A stretch of DNA of 5,087 nt, taken from Desulfobacteraceae bacterium (GTDB taxonomy: Bacteria; Desulfobacterota; DSM-4660; Desulfatiglandales; Desulfatiglandaceae). Made by a program: the position numbers and the translations under genes. The stretch spans positions 1 through 5,087 of the forward strand of contig JAUUVE010000203.1 of the NCBI GenBank assembly GCA_030589715.1. The letters are read 5' to 3'. Shown here piece by piece: positions 1 through 5,087 of the stretch. Every line of letters begins with the position of its first letter. Position 1 is the first letter of the stretch. Under the pieces are notes generated by a model, which was not told the DNA's origin, searched no databases, and worked only from the letters and a program-made list of their open reading frames with translations.

Positions 1-19
1 CTCCCTGAAGGCACCTCAT
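1..19 (-). CDS. Possible 5' end of a further mla-operon gene (partial, runs off the window)
   Basis: An ATG on the minus strand at 19-17 opens a frame reading M-R-C-L-Q-G to the window edge. An in-frame TAA lies two codons upstream, so this would be the first available ATG in its frame. It starts 60 nt after the mlaD stop on the same strand, where related operons often carry mlaC, mlaA or another lipid-transport gene. There is no clear Shine-Dalgarno sequence before it, and six codons cannot identify a protein. The case rests on position only, so it may equally be chance. Confidence 0.2.
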
Positions 20-79
20 GAGTTATATGTTGAGGGTTGGAGACCAGAACCCGAAAAGGATCTCGTCGCTAGCGATCTA

Positions 80-520
80 CTAGAGTTTTCCAAAGATGTA
101 ACTGGAGATCAATTGTTCCAGGTCCACCGGCGGCTGGGTGTCGCGAATCCGACCTCCGGGGCCAATGATCTCCTCAGCCCCGCCAGGGGTAATTTCGATA
201 TACTTCTCACCTATCAATCCCTTGGTCTTAATGGAAGCGATGGCGTCCTCCTGAATCTTCACATCCACGGGGAGGTTGATAGTCACCCGAGCCTGATAAT
301 CATCCAGGACAACCTCTTTGACCCGCCCCACTTTCACCCCTGCTATTTCGACCGACGAACCTGTCTTGAGCCCTCCGCTATTGGAGAAAATCGCCTCAAT
401 TTCATAACCTTTTCCACCCAAGACCTCCAACCTTCCAAGTTTGATGGAGAGGTAGCCCAGGCATATAATCCCGGCAATTATGAACAAGCCCACTGTCAGC
501 TCAAGATCAAATCTTTTCAT
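80..520 (-). CDS. mlaD: MlaD-family MCE-domain lipid transport protein
   Basis: This is the membrane-anchored MCE subunit of an Mla-type ABC lipid transporter. MlaD proteins form a hexameric ring in the periplasm on top of the MlaE permease and pass phospholipid through a central pore. The 146-residue product starts MKRFDLE, has one membrane segment at about residues 8-28 (VGLFIIAGIICLGYLSIKL) and an MCE domain at about 38-116. MCE features visible are FSNSGGLKTGSSVEIAGVKVG (45-65, the typical Gly/Val block) and KTKGLIGEKYIEITPGG (98-114). The tail PPVDLEQLISSYIFGKL (130-146) fits the start of the pore-lining helix. E. coli MlaD has about 183 residues, so this is a short form with little after the MCE domain. 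The ATG at 520 is preceded by a purine-rich AGGGAGGG...GAGGGAG stretch (minus strand, 523-540), a strong ribosome site. It lies 68 nt downstream of mlaF and is probably co-transcribed with it. Confidence 0.93.
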   Translation of the reverse strand: MKRFDLELTVGLFIIAGIICLGYLSIKLGRLEVLGGKGYEIEAIFSNSGGLKTGSSVEIAGVKVGRVKEVVLDDYQARVTINLPVDVKIQEDAIASIKTKGLIGEKYIEITPGGAEEIIGPGGRIRDTQPPVDLEQLISSYIFGKL

Positions 521-588
521 TTCTCCCTCTTGCCCTCCCTTAAAATCCGTGCCCTTTGGTCCATATCTTACTGTCAGGCCCCTAAGGA

Positions 589-1332
589 TTAACGTATGAA
601 AGAGCCTTCTGTCCCCTCGCCAACAAACTCCCTCACAACTGAGTCTTTTGACGAAACAAACTCCTGCGGACTCCCCTCAGCCCAGATAATCCCCTTGTGT
701 AACATAGCCACCCTGTCCACAATGGAAAAGACCTTCGGGATCTCATGGGTCACGATGAGACCAGTGAATGATAGCCTTCTGTGGCAGGCATCGATAAGCC
801 TAAGGATGGCAAGCCCAATCACCGGATCCAAACCTGTGGTGGGCTCATCAAAAACCATAATCTCCGGATCCATAACCAAGGCCCTGGCAAGGGCAGCCCG
901 TTTCACCATTCCCCCGCTGATTTGTGACGGGTACTTGTGCTCCGAGCCTGAGAGACCAACCAGTTCCAGCTCCTTGAAGGCCCTTGTTCGTATAAGCTCG
1001 TCACTCAATTTGGTCTTTTCCTTCAGAGGAAAGACCACATTCTCGAACACGGTCATAGAATCAAACAGGGCCCCCCCTTGAAAGAGGAAACCCAGCCGAG
1101 CCCTCAGCTCCCTCAGACCTCTGCTATTGAGCGTGCTTATCTCCCTTCCATCCACGATAACACGCCCACGGTCCGGCTTCATAAGCCCAACAACATGTTT
1201 TACAAGGACACTCTTACCGCAGCCACTCCCACCGATCAGGGCGACAACTTCCCCCTTGTTAATCGCAAGTGAAACCCCACTTAAGACTTCATTTCCATCA
1301 AATGACTTATGCAGACCTTCAATCTCAATCAT
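589..1332 (-). CDS. mlaF: MlaF-family ABC transporter ATP-binding protein
   Basis: This is the cytoplasmic ATPase that powers the Mla lipid transporter and pairs with the MlaE permease. All ABC ATPase motifs are present in order in the 247-residue product: Walker A GGSGCGKS (34-41), Q-loop Gln85 in FLFQGGALFDSMTVFENV, signature ISGGM (138-142), Walker B IMVFDE (158-163), D-loop GLDP (167-170) and switch His196 in VTHE. The signature ending in Met rather than Gln, followed by a K-R-A-A-L-A-R-A run, and the GGALFDSMTVFENV segment are typical of the MlaF/Ttg2A/Mkl group, which separates it from generic ABC ATPases. The length is normal for the family. The ATG at 1332 has only a weak ribosome site (TTAGGTT directly before it). 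Neighbours are mlaE 109 nt upstream and mlaD 68 nt downstream. No key residue is missing, so it should be active. Confidence 0.95.
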   Translation of the reverse strand: MIEIEGLHKSFDGNEVLSGVSLAINKGEVVALIGGSGCGKSVLVKHVVGLMKPDRGRVIVDGREISTLNSRGLRELRARLGFLFQGGALFDSMTVFENVVFPLKEKTKLSDELIRTRAFKELELVGLSGSEHKYPSQISGGMVKRAALARALVMDPEIMVFDEPTTGLDPVIGLAILRLIDACHRRLSFTGLIVTHEIPKVFSIVDRVAMLHKGIIWAEGSPQEFVSSKDSVVREFVGEGTEGSFIR

Positions 1333-1441
1333 AACCTAATGTCTTAGCTTTCTTCGCCAACAAGCTGAAATAACGATCTATATGCTTTGTGTACCAAGAA
1401 GCACCCCTTCAGTGATCCGGTGGATTTACCGTCGATCTCCC

Positions 1442-2221
1442 TTAAAAGAGTAAAGAGGTCATGAAATAGTCCCACACAAGGATCAATACCGAAGAAAGGA
1501 CTACCGCCTGGGTCGTGGCGCTGCTCACACCCTCAGCACCAAACCCGGTAAATATTCCGGTATAATATCCCTTGAAACAGGAAACCCATACAATGATGAT
1601 ACCAAAACTGAGAGACTTATAGACACCCTCCATAATATCCCTCATTTCCACATAGTTTGCCATTTCCCCGAAATAGGTCCCGGCCCCCACCCCTAAGAGC
1701 TTCCCGCCGATCAGAAACCCACCGAAAATACCCACCACATCAAAAATGGCCGTCAATAGAGGCAGACAAATTATTGCTGCCAAGAAATTGGGTACCACGA
1801 GATAACGATATGGGTTGAGCCCCATCAGTTCCAGTGCATCGATCTGTTCACTGATACGCATGATCCCTATTTCCGCGGCAATAGCAGAACCTGCCCTTCC
1901 CGTTACCATCAATGCGGTAATGACGGGCCCTAATTCCTTGATCAGGGCAAGCCCCACCATTGGCCCCAGGAAGGCATCGGATCCGAATCGGCTGAGGCTG
2001 TAAAACCCCTGAAAGCCCAAGACCATCCCTGAAAAACCCCCGGTAAGAAGTATCACGATTGTGGACTGAAATCCAATAAACCGAATCTGCTTTAAGAAAC
2101 GGGCAAACTTGAGGGGCGGGATGAAGGTATAGAAGAGGGTCCTGACCAAGAAAAGGCCCATAACCCCCAATCTCCGTACGTGCCTGAGGGTCGAAGCTCC
2201 CAATTTTTTGACGATAGTCAT
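1442..2221 (-). CDS. mlaE: MlaE-family ABC transporter permease
   Basis: This is the inner-membrane permease of the Mla lipid transporter. From the ATG at 2221 it has 259 residues, close to the roughly 260 of E. coli MlaE. An amphipathic N-terminal part (about 1-50, with FIPPLKFARFLKQIRFIG) is followed by several hydrophobic helices (about 53-74, 86-105, 140-172, 203-224 and 238-258). The family hallmark is at 96-138: KELGPVITALMVTGRAGSAI, then AAEIGIMRISEQIDALELMG, then LNPYRYLVVP. The EQIDALELMG part is the coupling helix that contacts MlaF. An in-frame TTG at 2257 would add 12 residues, but it has no ribosome site. The ATG at 2221 has a weak GGCGG close upstream and gives the family-typical length, so I prefer it. 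It is the first gene of the minus-strand operon, with a candidate promoter at about 2289-2294. Confidence 0.93.
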   Translation of the reverse strand: MTIVKKLGASTLRHVRRLGVMGLFLVRTLFYTFIPPLKFARFLKQIRFIGFQSTIVILLTGGFSGMVLGFQGFYSLSRFGSDAFLGPMVGLALIKELGPVITALMVTGRAGSAIAAEIGIMRISEQIDALELMGLNPYRYLVVPNFLAAIICLPLLTAIFDVVGIFGGFLIGGKLLGVGAGTYFGEMANYVEMRDIMEGVYKSLSFGIIIVWVSCFKGYYTGIFTGFGAEGVSSATTQAVVLSSVLILVWDYFMTSLLF

Positions 2222-2288
2222 GGCCGCCAGTGTTGCAAAACTCGCCCAGGAAGTCAAAAAATTTTATAAGTCAGCAAAATGAAATCCG

Positions 2289-2294
2289 ATTATA
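2289..2294 (-). promoter_or_regulatory. Candidate -10 element for the mla operon
   Basis: The minus strand reads TATAAT here, a perfect sigma70 -10 consensus. The site 17 nt further upstream (2312-2317, GTGGGA on the minus strand) does not resemble a -35 box, and there is no extended -10 TGn, so an activator or another sigma factor may be needed. Transcription would start near 2282, giving a leader of about 60 nt before the ATG at 2221. If the TTG at 2257 were the real start, the leader would be about 25 nt. Confidence 0.35.
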
Positions 2295-2298
2295 CACT

Positions 2299-2328
2299 AT
2301 GACGTTGAAATTCCCACTCCTTTATAAT
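2299..2328 (+). promoter_or_regulatory. Candidate sigma70-type promoter for thrC operon
   Basis: The -10 box is TATAAT at 2323-2328, a full match to consensus. An 18-nt spacer separates it from ATGACG at 2299-2304, which matches the TTGACA consensus at four of six bases (the TGAC core). A closer TTGAAA at 2305-2310 leaves only 12 nt and is too near to be used. Transcription would start near 2335, about 64 nt before the thrC start codon. The spacer overlaps the place where a -35 box for the divergent mla promoter would lie. Confidence 0.5.
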
Positions 2329-2378
2329 ATGTAAAGAATCCATCGGACCATTGTATTTGCAAAATAGATACCAGATCA

Positions 2379-2388
2379 TGACATGTCA
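2379..2388. promoter_or_regulatory. Perfect 10-bp palindrome beside the thrC ribosome site
   Basis: TGACATGTCA reads the same on both strands. It ends on the first base of the AGGA ribosome site of thrC (2388-2391), 10 nt before the start codon. It lies inside the predicted mRNA leader, downstream of the candidate promoter. It could be a roadblock operator for a dimeric repressor, or chance. As RNA it is too compact to form a stable hairpin. Confidence 0.25.
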
Positions 2389-2398
2389 GGAATAGAAT

Positions 2399-3901
2399 AT
2401 GGAAATCAATCAATTTCCAGAAGATATCAGGCCTTATTTACTCCCTGAACCTCGGGGGCTCATGGTCTACAGATGCCTTGGGTGCGCAAGGGAATTTGAT
2501 ATTACCCGCCTCCTTTATACCTGTGCTGAATGTGGTAGCGTGCTCCTATTGCACGACAAGAACAAACACCTTATCAATGGCGTGGGTGGAAAAAAATGGC
2601 GTGAGATATTTGATTACCGGAGGATGTTGAACCACAATGCCTTGAAAGGCGTCTTCCGCTATTATGAATTCATTGCCCCGATCATCCCCCTGGATCGGAT
2701 TATCTACTTAGGAGAGGGGCACACTCCGCTGGTTGAAGCAAATAATAGGCTAAAGGAGAGGGTTGGTCTTGACTTCTATTTCAAAAATGACGGCCTCAAC
2801 CCCAGTGCCTCCTTTAAGGACAGGGGCATGGCCTGTGCCCTCAGCTATATCAACTATCTGGCCAAGAATGAGCACATGGGCAAAATACTGGCCATTTGTG
2901 CCTCCACCGGCGATACCTCAGCTTCAGCGGCGTTGTATGCATCTTACCTGGAGGATTTTCTGAAATCTGCCGTGCTGTTGCCACAGGGAAAGGTAACCCC
3001 GCAACAGCTATCCCAGCCCTTGGGGAGCGGGGCCAGAGTGCTGGAGATGCCGGGGGTTTTTGACGACTGCATGGAGGTAGTTGAATCTCTTGCAGAAAAT
3101 TATGACGTTGCTCTCCTGAATTCAAAGAATAGCTGGCGTATCCTGGGGCAGGAGTCCTTTTCCTTTGAAATAGCCCAGGACTTTGACTATGAGGTGGGAG
3201 ACAAGACCGTTGTGGTCCCCATAGGCAATGCCGGAAATATCACCGCGGTTATGAGCGGGTTTCTCAAGTTTTATAAATCAGGTGTGATTGACCGATTACC
3301 CAAGATTGTTGGTGTACAATCAGAACATGCCGACCCCGTGTACCGCTATTATCAGGAAAAAGATTCCTTTAGGAGAAATTTTGTGCCTGTCACTGTTAGG
3401 CCAAGCGTTGCCCAGGCGGCCATGATAGGCAATCCAGTATCCATGCCCAGGGTTATTGAACTTGCCAAAGAATATGACAAAACAGCCGGGGAGAGGAAGA
3501 TATTTGTGGTACAGGTAAGCGAGCAGGAGATAATGGACTCTATGGTTGTGGCCAACAGAAATGGCAACATTGCCTGTACCCAAGGCGGAGAGTCATTGGC
3601 CGGCCTGCAAAAGGCGGTAGAGGCGGGGTACATTAAATCATCCGAGGTGGGGGTCCTGGACTCAACCGCCCATGTCCTTAAGTTTTCTGTCTTCCAGGAT
3701 ATGTATTTCAACAATACCTTCGGGCCGGAATTCAATGTCATTCCCAAGCCGGAGCTGGCAAATACACCCGTTCAGGTACACCCCAAAGGCCTATCCAGGT
3801 ATCCTTCAACAGGGCAGCCTCTCTCAGAGGACGAAATGAAAACGTTTATACGTGAAATGACAGCCGAGATTGCAAGGATACTGAATCTCGAGAAAAGATA
3901 G
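2399..3901 (+). CDS. thrC: Threonine synthase (PLP-dependent)
   Basis: The enzyme converts O-phospho-L-homoserine and water to L-threonine and phosphate, the last step of threonine synthesis in the cytoplasm. The 500-residue product opens with a zinc-ribbon-like knuckle (Cys26-x2-Cys29 and Cys42-x2-Cys45), followed by a fold-type II PLP domain. GEGHTPLVE is at 105-113. The likely Schiff-base lysine is Lys140 in SASFKDRG (136-143). The STGDTSASAA loop is at 169-178, the PLP-phosphate loop GNAGN at 276-280, and a late STAHVLKF motif follows. At 500 residues it is longer than E. coli ThrC (about 428) and the ~350-residue Bacillus type. The extra length includes the N-terminal knuckle. The ATG at 2399 follows AGGA (2388-2391) with 7 nt spacing. 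It leads a tight operon with the phosphatase and rlmH. Cysteate synthase, a close paralogue, is an alternative but less likely. Confidence 0.92.
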   Translation: MEINQFPEDIRPYLLPEPRGLMVYRCLGCAREFDITRLLYTCAECGSVLLLHDKNKHLINGVGGKKWREIFDYRRMLNHNALKGVFRYYEFIAPIIPLDRIIYLGEGHTPLVEANNRLKERVGLDFYFKNDGLNPSASFKDRGMACALSYINYLAKNEHMGKILAICASTGDTSASAALYASYLEDFLKSAVLLPQGKVTPQQLSQPLGSGARVLEMPGVFDDCMEVVESLAENYDVALLNSKNSWRILGQESFSFEIAQDFDYEVGDKTVVVPIGNAGNITAVMSGFLKFYKSGVIDRLPKIVGVQSEHADPVYRYYQEKDSFRRNFVPVTVRPSVAQAAMIGNPVSMPRVIELAKEYDKTAGERKIFVVQVSEQEIMDSMVVANRNGNIACTQGGESLAGLQKAVEAGYIKSSEVGVLDSTAHVLKFSVFQDMYFNNTFGPEFNVIPKPELANTPVQVHPKGLSRYPSTGQPLSEDEMKTFIREMTAEIARILNLEKR

Positions 3902-4372
3902 ATGAACATCCTCTTTGTATGTGACGGAAACGTGAGCCGCAGCTTTCTTGCTCAGATGTTACTCAAAAAGGAGCTGGGACATTCAAACAAGGGCAAGTTC
4001 TCCGTCTCATCTGCAGGCGTCTCTGCATTTCCTGGCAGCCCCCCCGACGACCAGATGGTGAGTTACCTGACAAGAATGGGAGTTTCCACAGAGGGACACA
4101 GGTCCAGGCAGATTGAAAAGGAGGATGTGGACTGGGCAGACCTCATCATGGTCATGGAAAAACACCATATTACTAAACTCCAGAATCTGTGGCCAGAGGC
4201 GAAGGGCAAGGTGAAACTCCTCAGCAAATATATACCAGGTGGTCAGTTCGCAGATGATATCCCTGATCCCTTTGGGAGATCTCCTTATCACTACCGTCTC
4301 TCCCAGTCCCAAATCACATTGGCCATAAGATCCCTCGCCAAGAAGCTCATCTCTAACACCCCCGAAGGTTAG
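3902..4372 (+). CDS. Low-molecular-weight protein tyrosine phosphatase family protein
   Basis: This 156-residue cytoplasmic protein belongs to the LMW-PTP/arsenate reductase-like fold, which removes phosphate from tyrosine (or arginine, in the YwlE branch) through a phosphocysteine intermediate. The N-terminal P-loop is CDGNVSRS (7-14), giving the C-x5-R-S pattern with nucleophile Cys7 and Arg13. SAG is at 37-39, the HRSRQI block at 66-71, DLIMVME at 80-86, and the catalytic acid is probably Asp122 in DIPDPFG (119-125). The common loop is CxGN(I/T)CRS, so the second cysteine, often involved in redox protection, is serine here (Ser12). The residue that favours arginine phosphatase activity when Thr is Val11, which points to a tyrosine or other phosphatase. 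The start codon directly follows the thrC stop with no gap, so translation is probably coupled. The substrate is unknown, and there are no capsule-synthesis or kinase genes in view. Confidence 0.85.
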   Translation: MNILFVCDGNVSRSFLAQMLLKKELGHSNKGKFSVSSAGVSAFPGSPPDDQMVSYLTRMGVSTEGHRSRQIEKEDVDWADLIMVMEKHHITKLQNLWPEAKGKVKLLSKYIPGGQFADDIPDPFGRSPYHYRLSQSQITLAIRSLAKKLISNTPEG

Positions 4373-4374
4373 GA

Positions 4375-4845
4375 ATGCTCAAGATCAGAGTGATCGTTGT
4401 TGACAGAACCCGCTCACCTTTCCTGAAGCAGGGAGAATCCTTCTACCTGGACCGCCTCCGACGATACGCACGCCTCGAGTGGGTGGAGGTAAAACCAGCC
4501 AAGATAAGGAAAGGGGGCACAGCCGACAAGGTCCTCGCCCTGGAAGGGACGTCCATATCCAAAAGACTCCTTCCCCGGGACTACATCATTGCCTTGGATA
4601 GAGCTGGGAAGAGTTATGATTCAGAGGGATTTGCCGGAAGGATTCAGAAATTGTCCATTACCCAGGGGAGGCTCACCTTTGTTGTCGGCGGACCACTGGG
4701 TCTGTCAACAGAATTATTAAACGGGGCCAATGAAATCCTCTCCCTCTCCAGATTCACCCTGACCCACGAAATGAGCCGCCTTTTATTCTTGGAACAGCTC
4801 TACCGGGCGTTCACCATCATCAATAATGAAAAGTACCATAAGTGA
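4375..4845 (+). CDS. rlmH: 23S rRNA (pseudouridine(1915)-N(3))-methyltransferase RlmH
   Basis: RlmH is a SPOUT-fold methyltransferase that methylates N3 of pseudouridine 1915 in helix 69 of 23S rRNA, using S-adenosylmethionine, on assembled 70S ribosomes. The 156-residue length is typical. The family pattern is clear: IIALDRAGKSYDSEGFA (71-87), the SAM-binding knot segment FVVGGPLGLS (102-111), LSLSRFTLTHEMSRLLFLEQLYRAFTI split at 122-148, and the C-terminal KYHK (153-156), where the terminal Tyr-His-Lys/Arg is the conserved end. Two small departures are visible: GGPLG where GGA(D/Y)G is usual, and INNEKYHK where a G-x-PYH tail is usual. Neither removes a residue I know to be essential. The start lies 2 nt after the phosphatase stop, with AAGG at 4365-4368 as ribosome site (6 nt spacing). 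It is the last gene of the operon, with a hairpin 4 nt after its stop. Confidence 0.93.
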   Translation: MLKIRVIVVDRTRSPFLKQGESFYLDRLRRYARLEWVEVKPAKIRKGGTADKVLALEGTSISKRLLPRDYIIALDRAGKSYDSEGFAGRIQKLSITQGRLTFVVGGPLGLSTELLNGANEILSLSRFTLTHEMSRLLFLEQLYRAFTIINNEKYHK

Positions 4846-4848
4846 TGC

Positions 4849-4873
4849 GCCCGTAAAAAGTCCTTTTACGGGC
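4849..4873 (+). terminator. Hairpin after rlmH, probable operon end
   Basis: GCCCGTAAAA (4849-4858) and TTTTACGGGC (4864-4873) form a perfect 10-bp stem with a 5-nt loop (AGTCC). It begins 4 nt after the rlmH stop codon. No T-tract follows (the next bases are AATTGGG), so it is not a textbook intrinsic terminator. It may work as a weak or factor-assisted terminator, as an mRNA 3'-end stabiliser, or be an arm of a dispersed repeat. Confidence 0.5.
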
Positions 4874-5087
4874 AATTGGGAATTCAGGGATTTAGGTCCC
4901 GGTGAAATCGAAAACAAAAAAGGCATTTCACGGGGTAAAAATTAGGGATTGTTTTAGATTGTTATTTAAAGAAGGTTACTCGAGATCCTGAGATTTTCGG
5001 CTTTTTACAAGACCGCCATAATTGAACCGGGTCGAGAGTGGCCTAGTGAAGGAATTGGCCTGGTGTCCGAGCAGTTTCCTCGCAGAC
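4874..5087. other. Gene-free tail with hairpin and short repeats
   Basis: No recognisable gene lies in these 214 bases. They hold an imperfect hairpin (4898-4935), an inverted copy of GTAAAAAG (4853-4860) as CTTTTTAC (5001-5008), and a short direct repeat TGGCCTRGTG (5039-5048 and 5056-5065). One plus-strand frame stays open from the TAA at 4967-4969 to the window edge without an ATG. One minus-strand frame is open for 36 codons from the edge to a TAA just before 4980. Neither translation is recognisable. The texture resembles a dispersed intergenic repeat rather than coding DNA. Confidence 0.45.
4898..4935 (+). repeat. Imperfect inverted repeat (second hairpin)
   Basis: GTGAAAT (4902-4908) pairs with ATTTCAC (4925-4931). 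After one G-G mismatch, CCC (4898-4900) pairs with GGG (4933-4935). The loop is 16 nt and A-rich. TAAAAATTAG follows, not a T-run, so a terminator role in the plus direction is doubtful. An alternative GGGA/TCCC pairing (4887-4890 with 4897-4900) would compete with it. Confidence 0.4.

Noticed and set aside
66..75. Palindrome TCGCTAGCGA just after the mlaD stop
   Set aside because: It has no loop, so it makes only a very short hairpin, and no T-run follows on the minus strand. It is not a terminator and is probably chance.
113..592. 159-codon open frame on the plus strand opposite mlaD
   Set aside because: It lies wholly antisense to a clear MCE protein, has no recognisable domain, and its composition is what a shadow frame gives.
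596..1081. 161-codon open frame on the plus strand opposite mlaF
   Set aside because: It is antisense to an ATPase with every ABC motif intact. The serine- and proline-rich translation is typical of a reverse-strand shadow.
1333..1441. Gap between mlaE and mlaF checked for a small gene, promoter or terminator
   Set aside because: Only weak hairpins (AGCTT/AAGCT at 1346-1366, and CGGT/ACCG near 1430) and no paired -35/-10 boxes were found. Nothing here is supportable.
3320..3747. Two minus-strand open frames inside thrC
   Set aside because: Both are covered by the well-supported threonine synthase frame and show no family motif.
4007..4312. 101-codon minus-strand frame inside the phosphatase gene
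   Set aside because: It is a shadow of a gene with a clear P-loop and catalytic aspartate motif.
4845..4856. ATG overlapping the rlmH stop (TGATG), suggesting a coupled fourth gene
   Set aside because: The frame hits TAA after three codons.
5068..5082. CGAG...CTCG mini-hairpin at the right edge
   Set aside because: A 4-bp stem with a 7-nt loop is expected by chance, and the sequence stops before any context can be read.

Overview
The window looks like ordinary chromosomal DNA of a Gram-negative (diderm) bacterium. A three-gene Mla (MCE-type) lipid-transport operon implies an outer membrane. The overall style of the proteins (a long threonine synthase with an N-terminal four-cysteine knuckle, a short MlaD, moderate GC) resembles Desulfobacterota (the former Deltaproteobacteria). 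That placement is an impression from protein style, not a computed one.

Layout. On the minus strand, reading right to left, lie mlaE (permease, about 2221-1442), mlaF (ATPase, 1332-589) and mlaD (MCE-domain protein, 520-80). A possible further gene start sits at 19, cut off by the window edge. A divergent intergenic region (about 2222-2398) holds plausible sigma70-type promoters for both directions and a perfect 10-bp palindrome just before the next gene. On the plus strand, thrC (threonine synthase, 2399-3901), a low-molecular-weight protein phosphatase (3902-4372) and rlmH (23S rRNA methyltransferase, 4375-4845) follow with gaps of 0 and 2 nt, so they are almost certainly one transcript. 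A 10-bp perfect hairpin lies a few bases after rlmH. The last ~210 bases have no recognisable gene and contain a second imperfect hairpin and short inverted and direct repeats.

How the genes work together. MlaE, MlaF and MlaD form an inner-membrane ABC complex that moves phospholipid between the inner membrane and the periplasm or outer membrane. The soluble carrier (MlaC) and outer-membrane lipoprotein (MlaA) are not in the window, but could follow beyond position 1. The plus-strand operon joins three housekeeping-type activities with no obvious shared pathway: the last step of threonine synthesis, a phosphatase, and modification of pseudouridine 1915 in 23S rRNA.

I see no convincing undescribed system here. 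The items most worth a second look are the altered active-site loop of the phosphatase, the compact divergent control region, and the repeat-like tail after rlmH.
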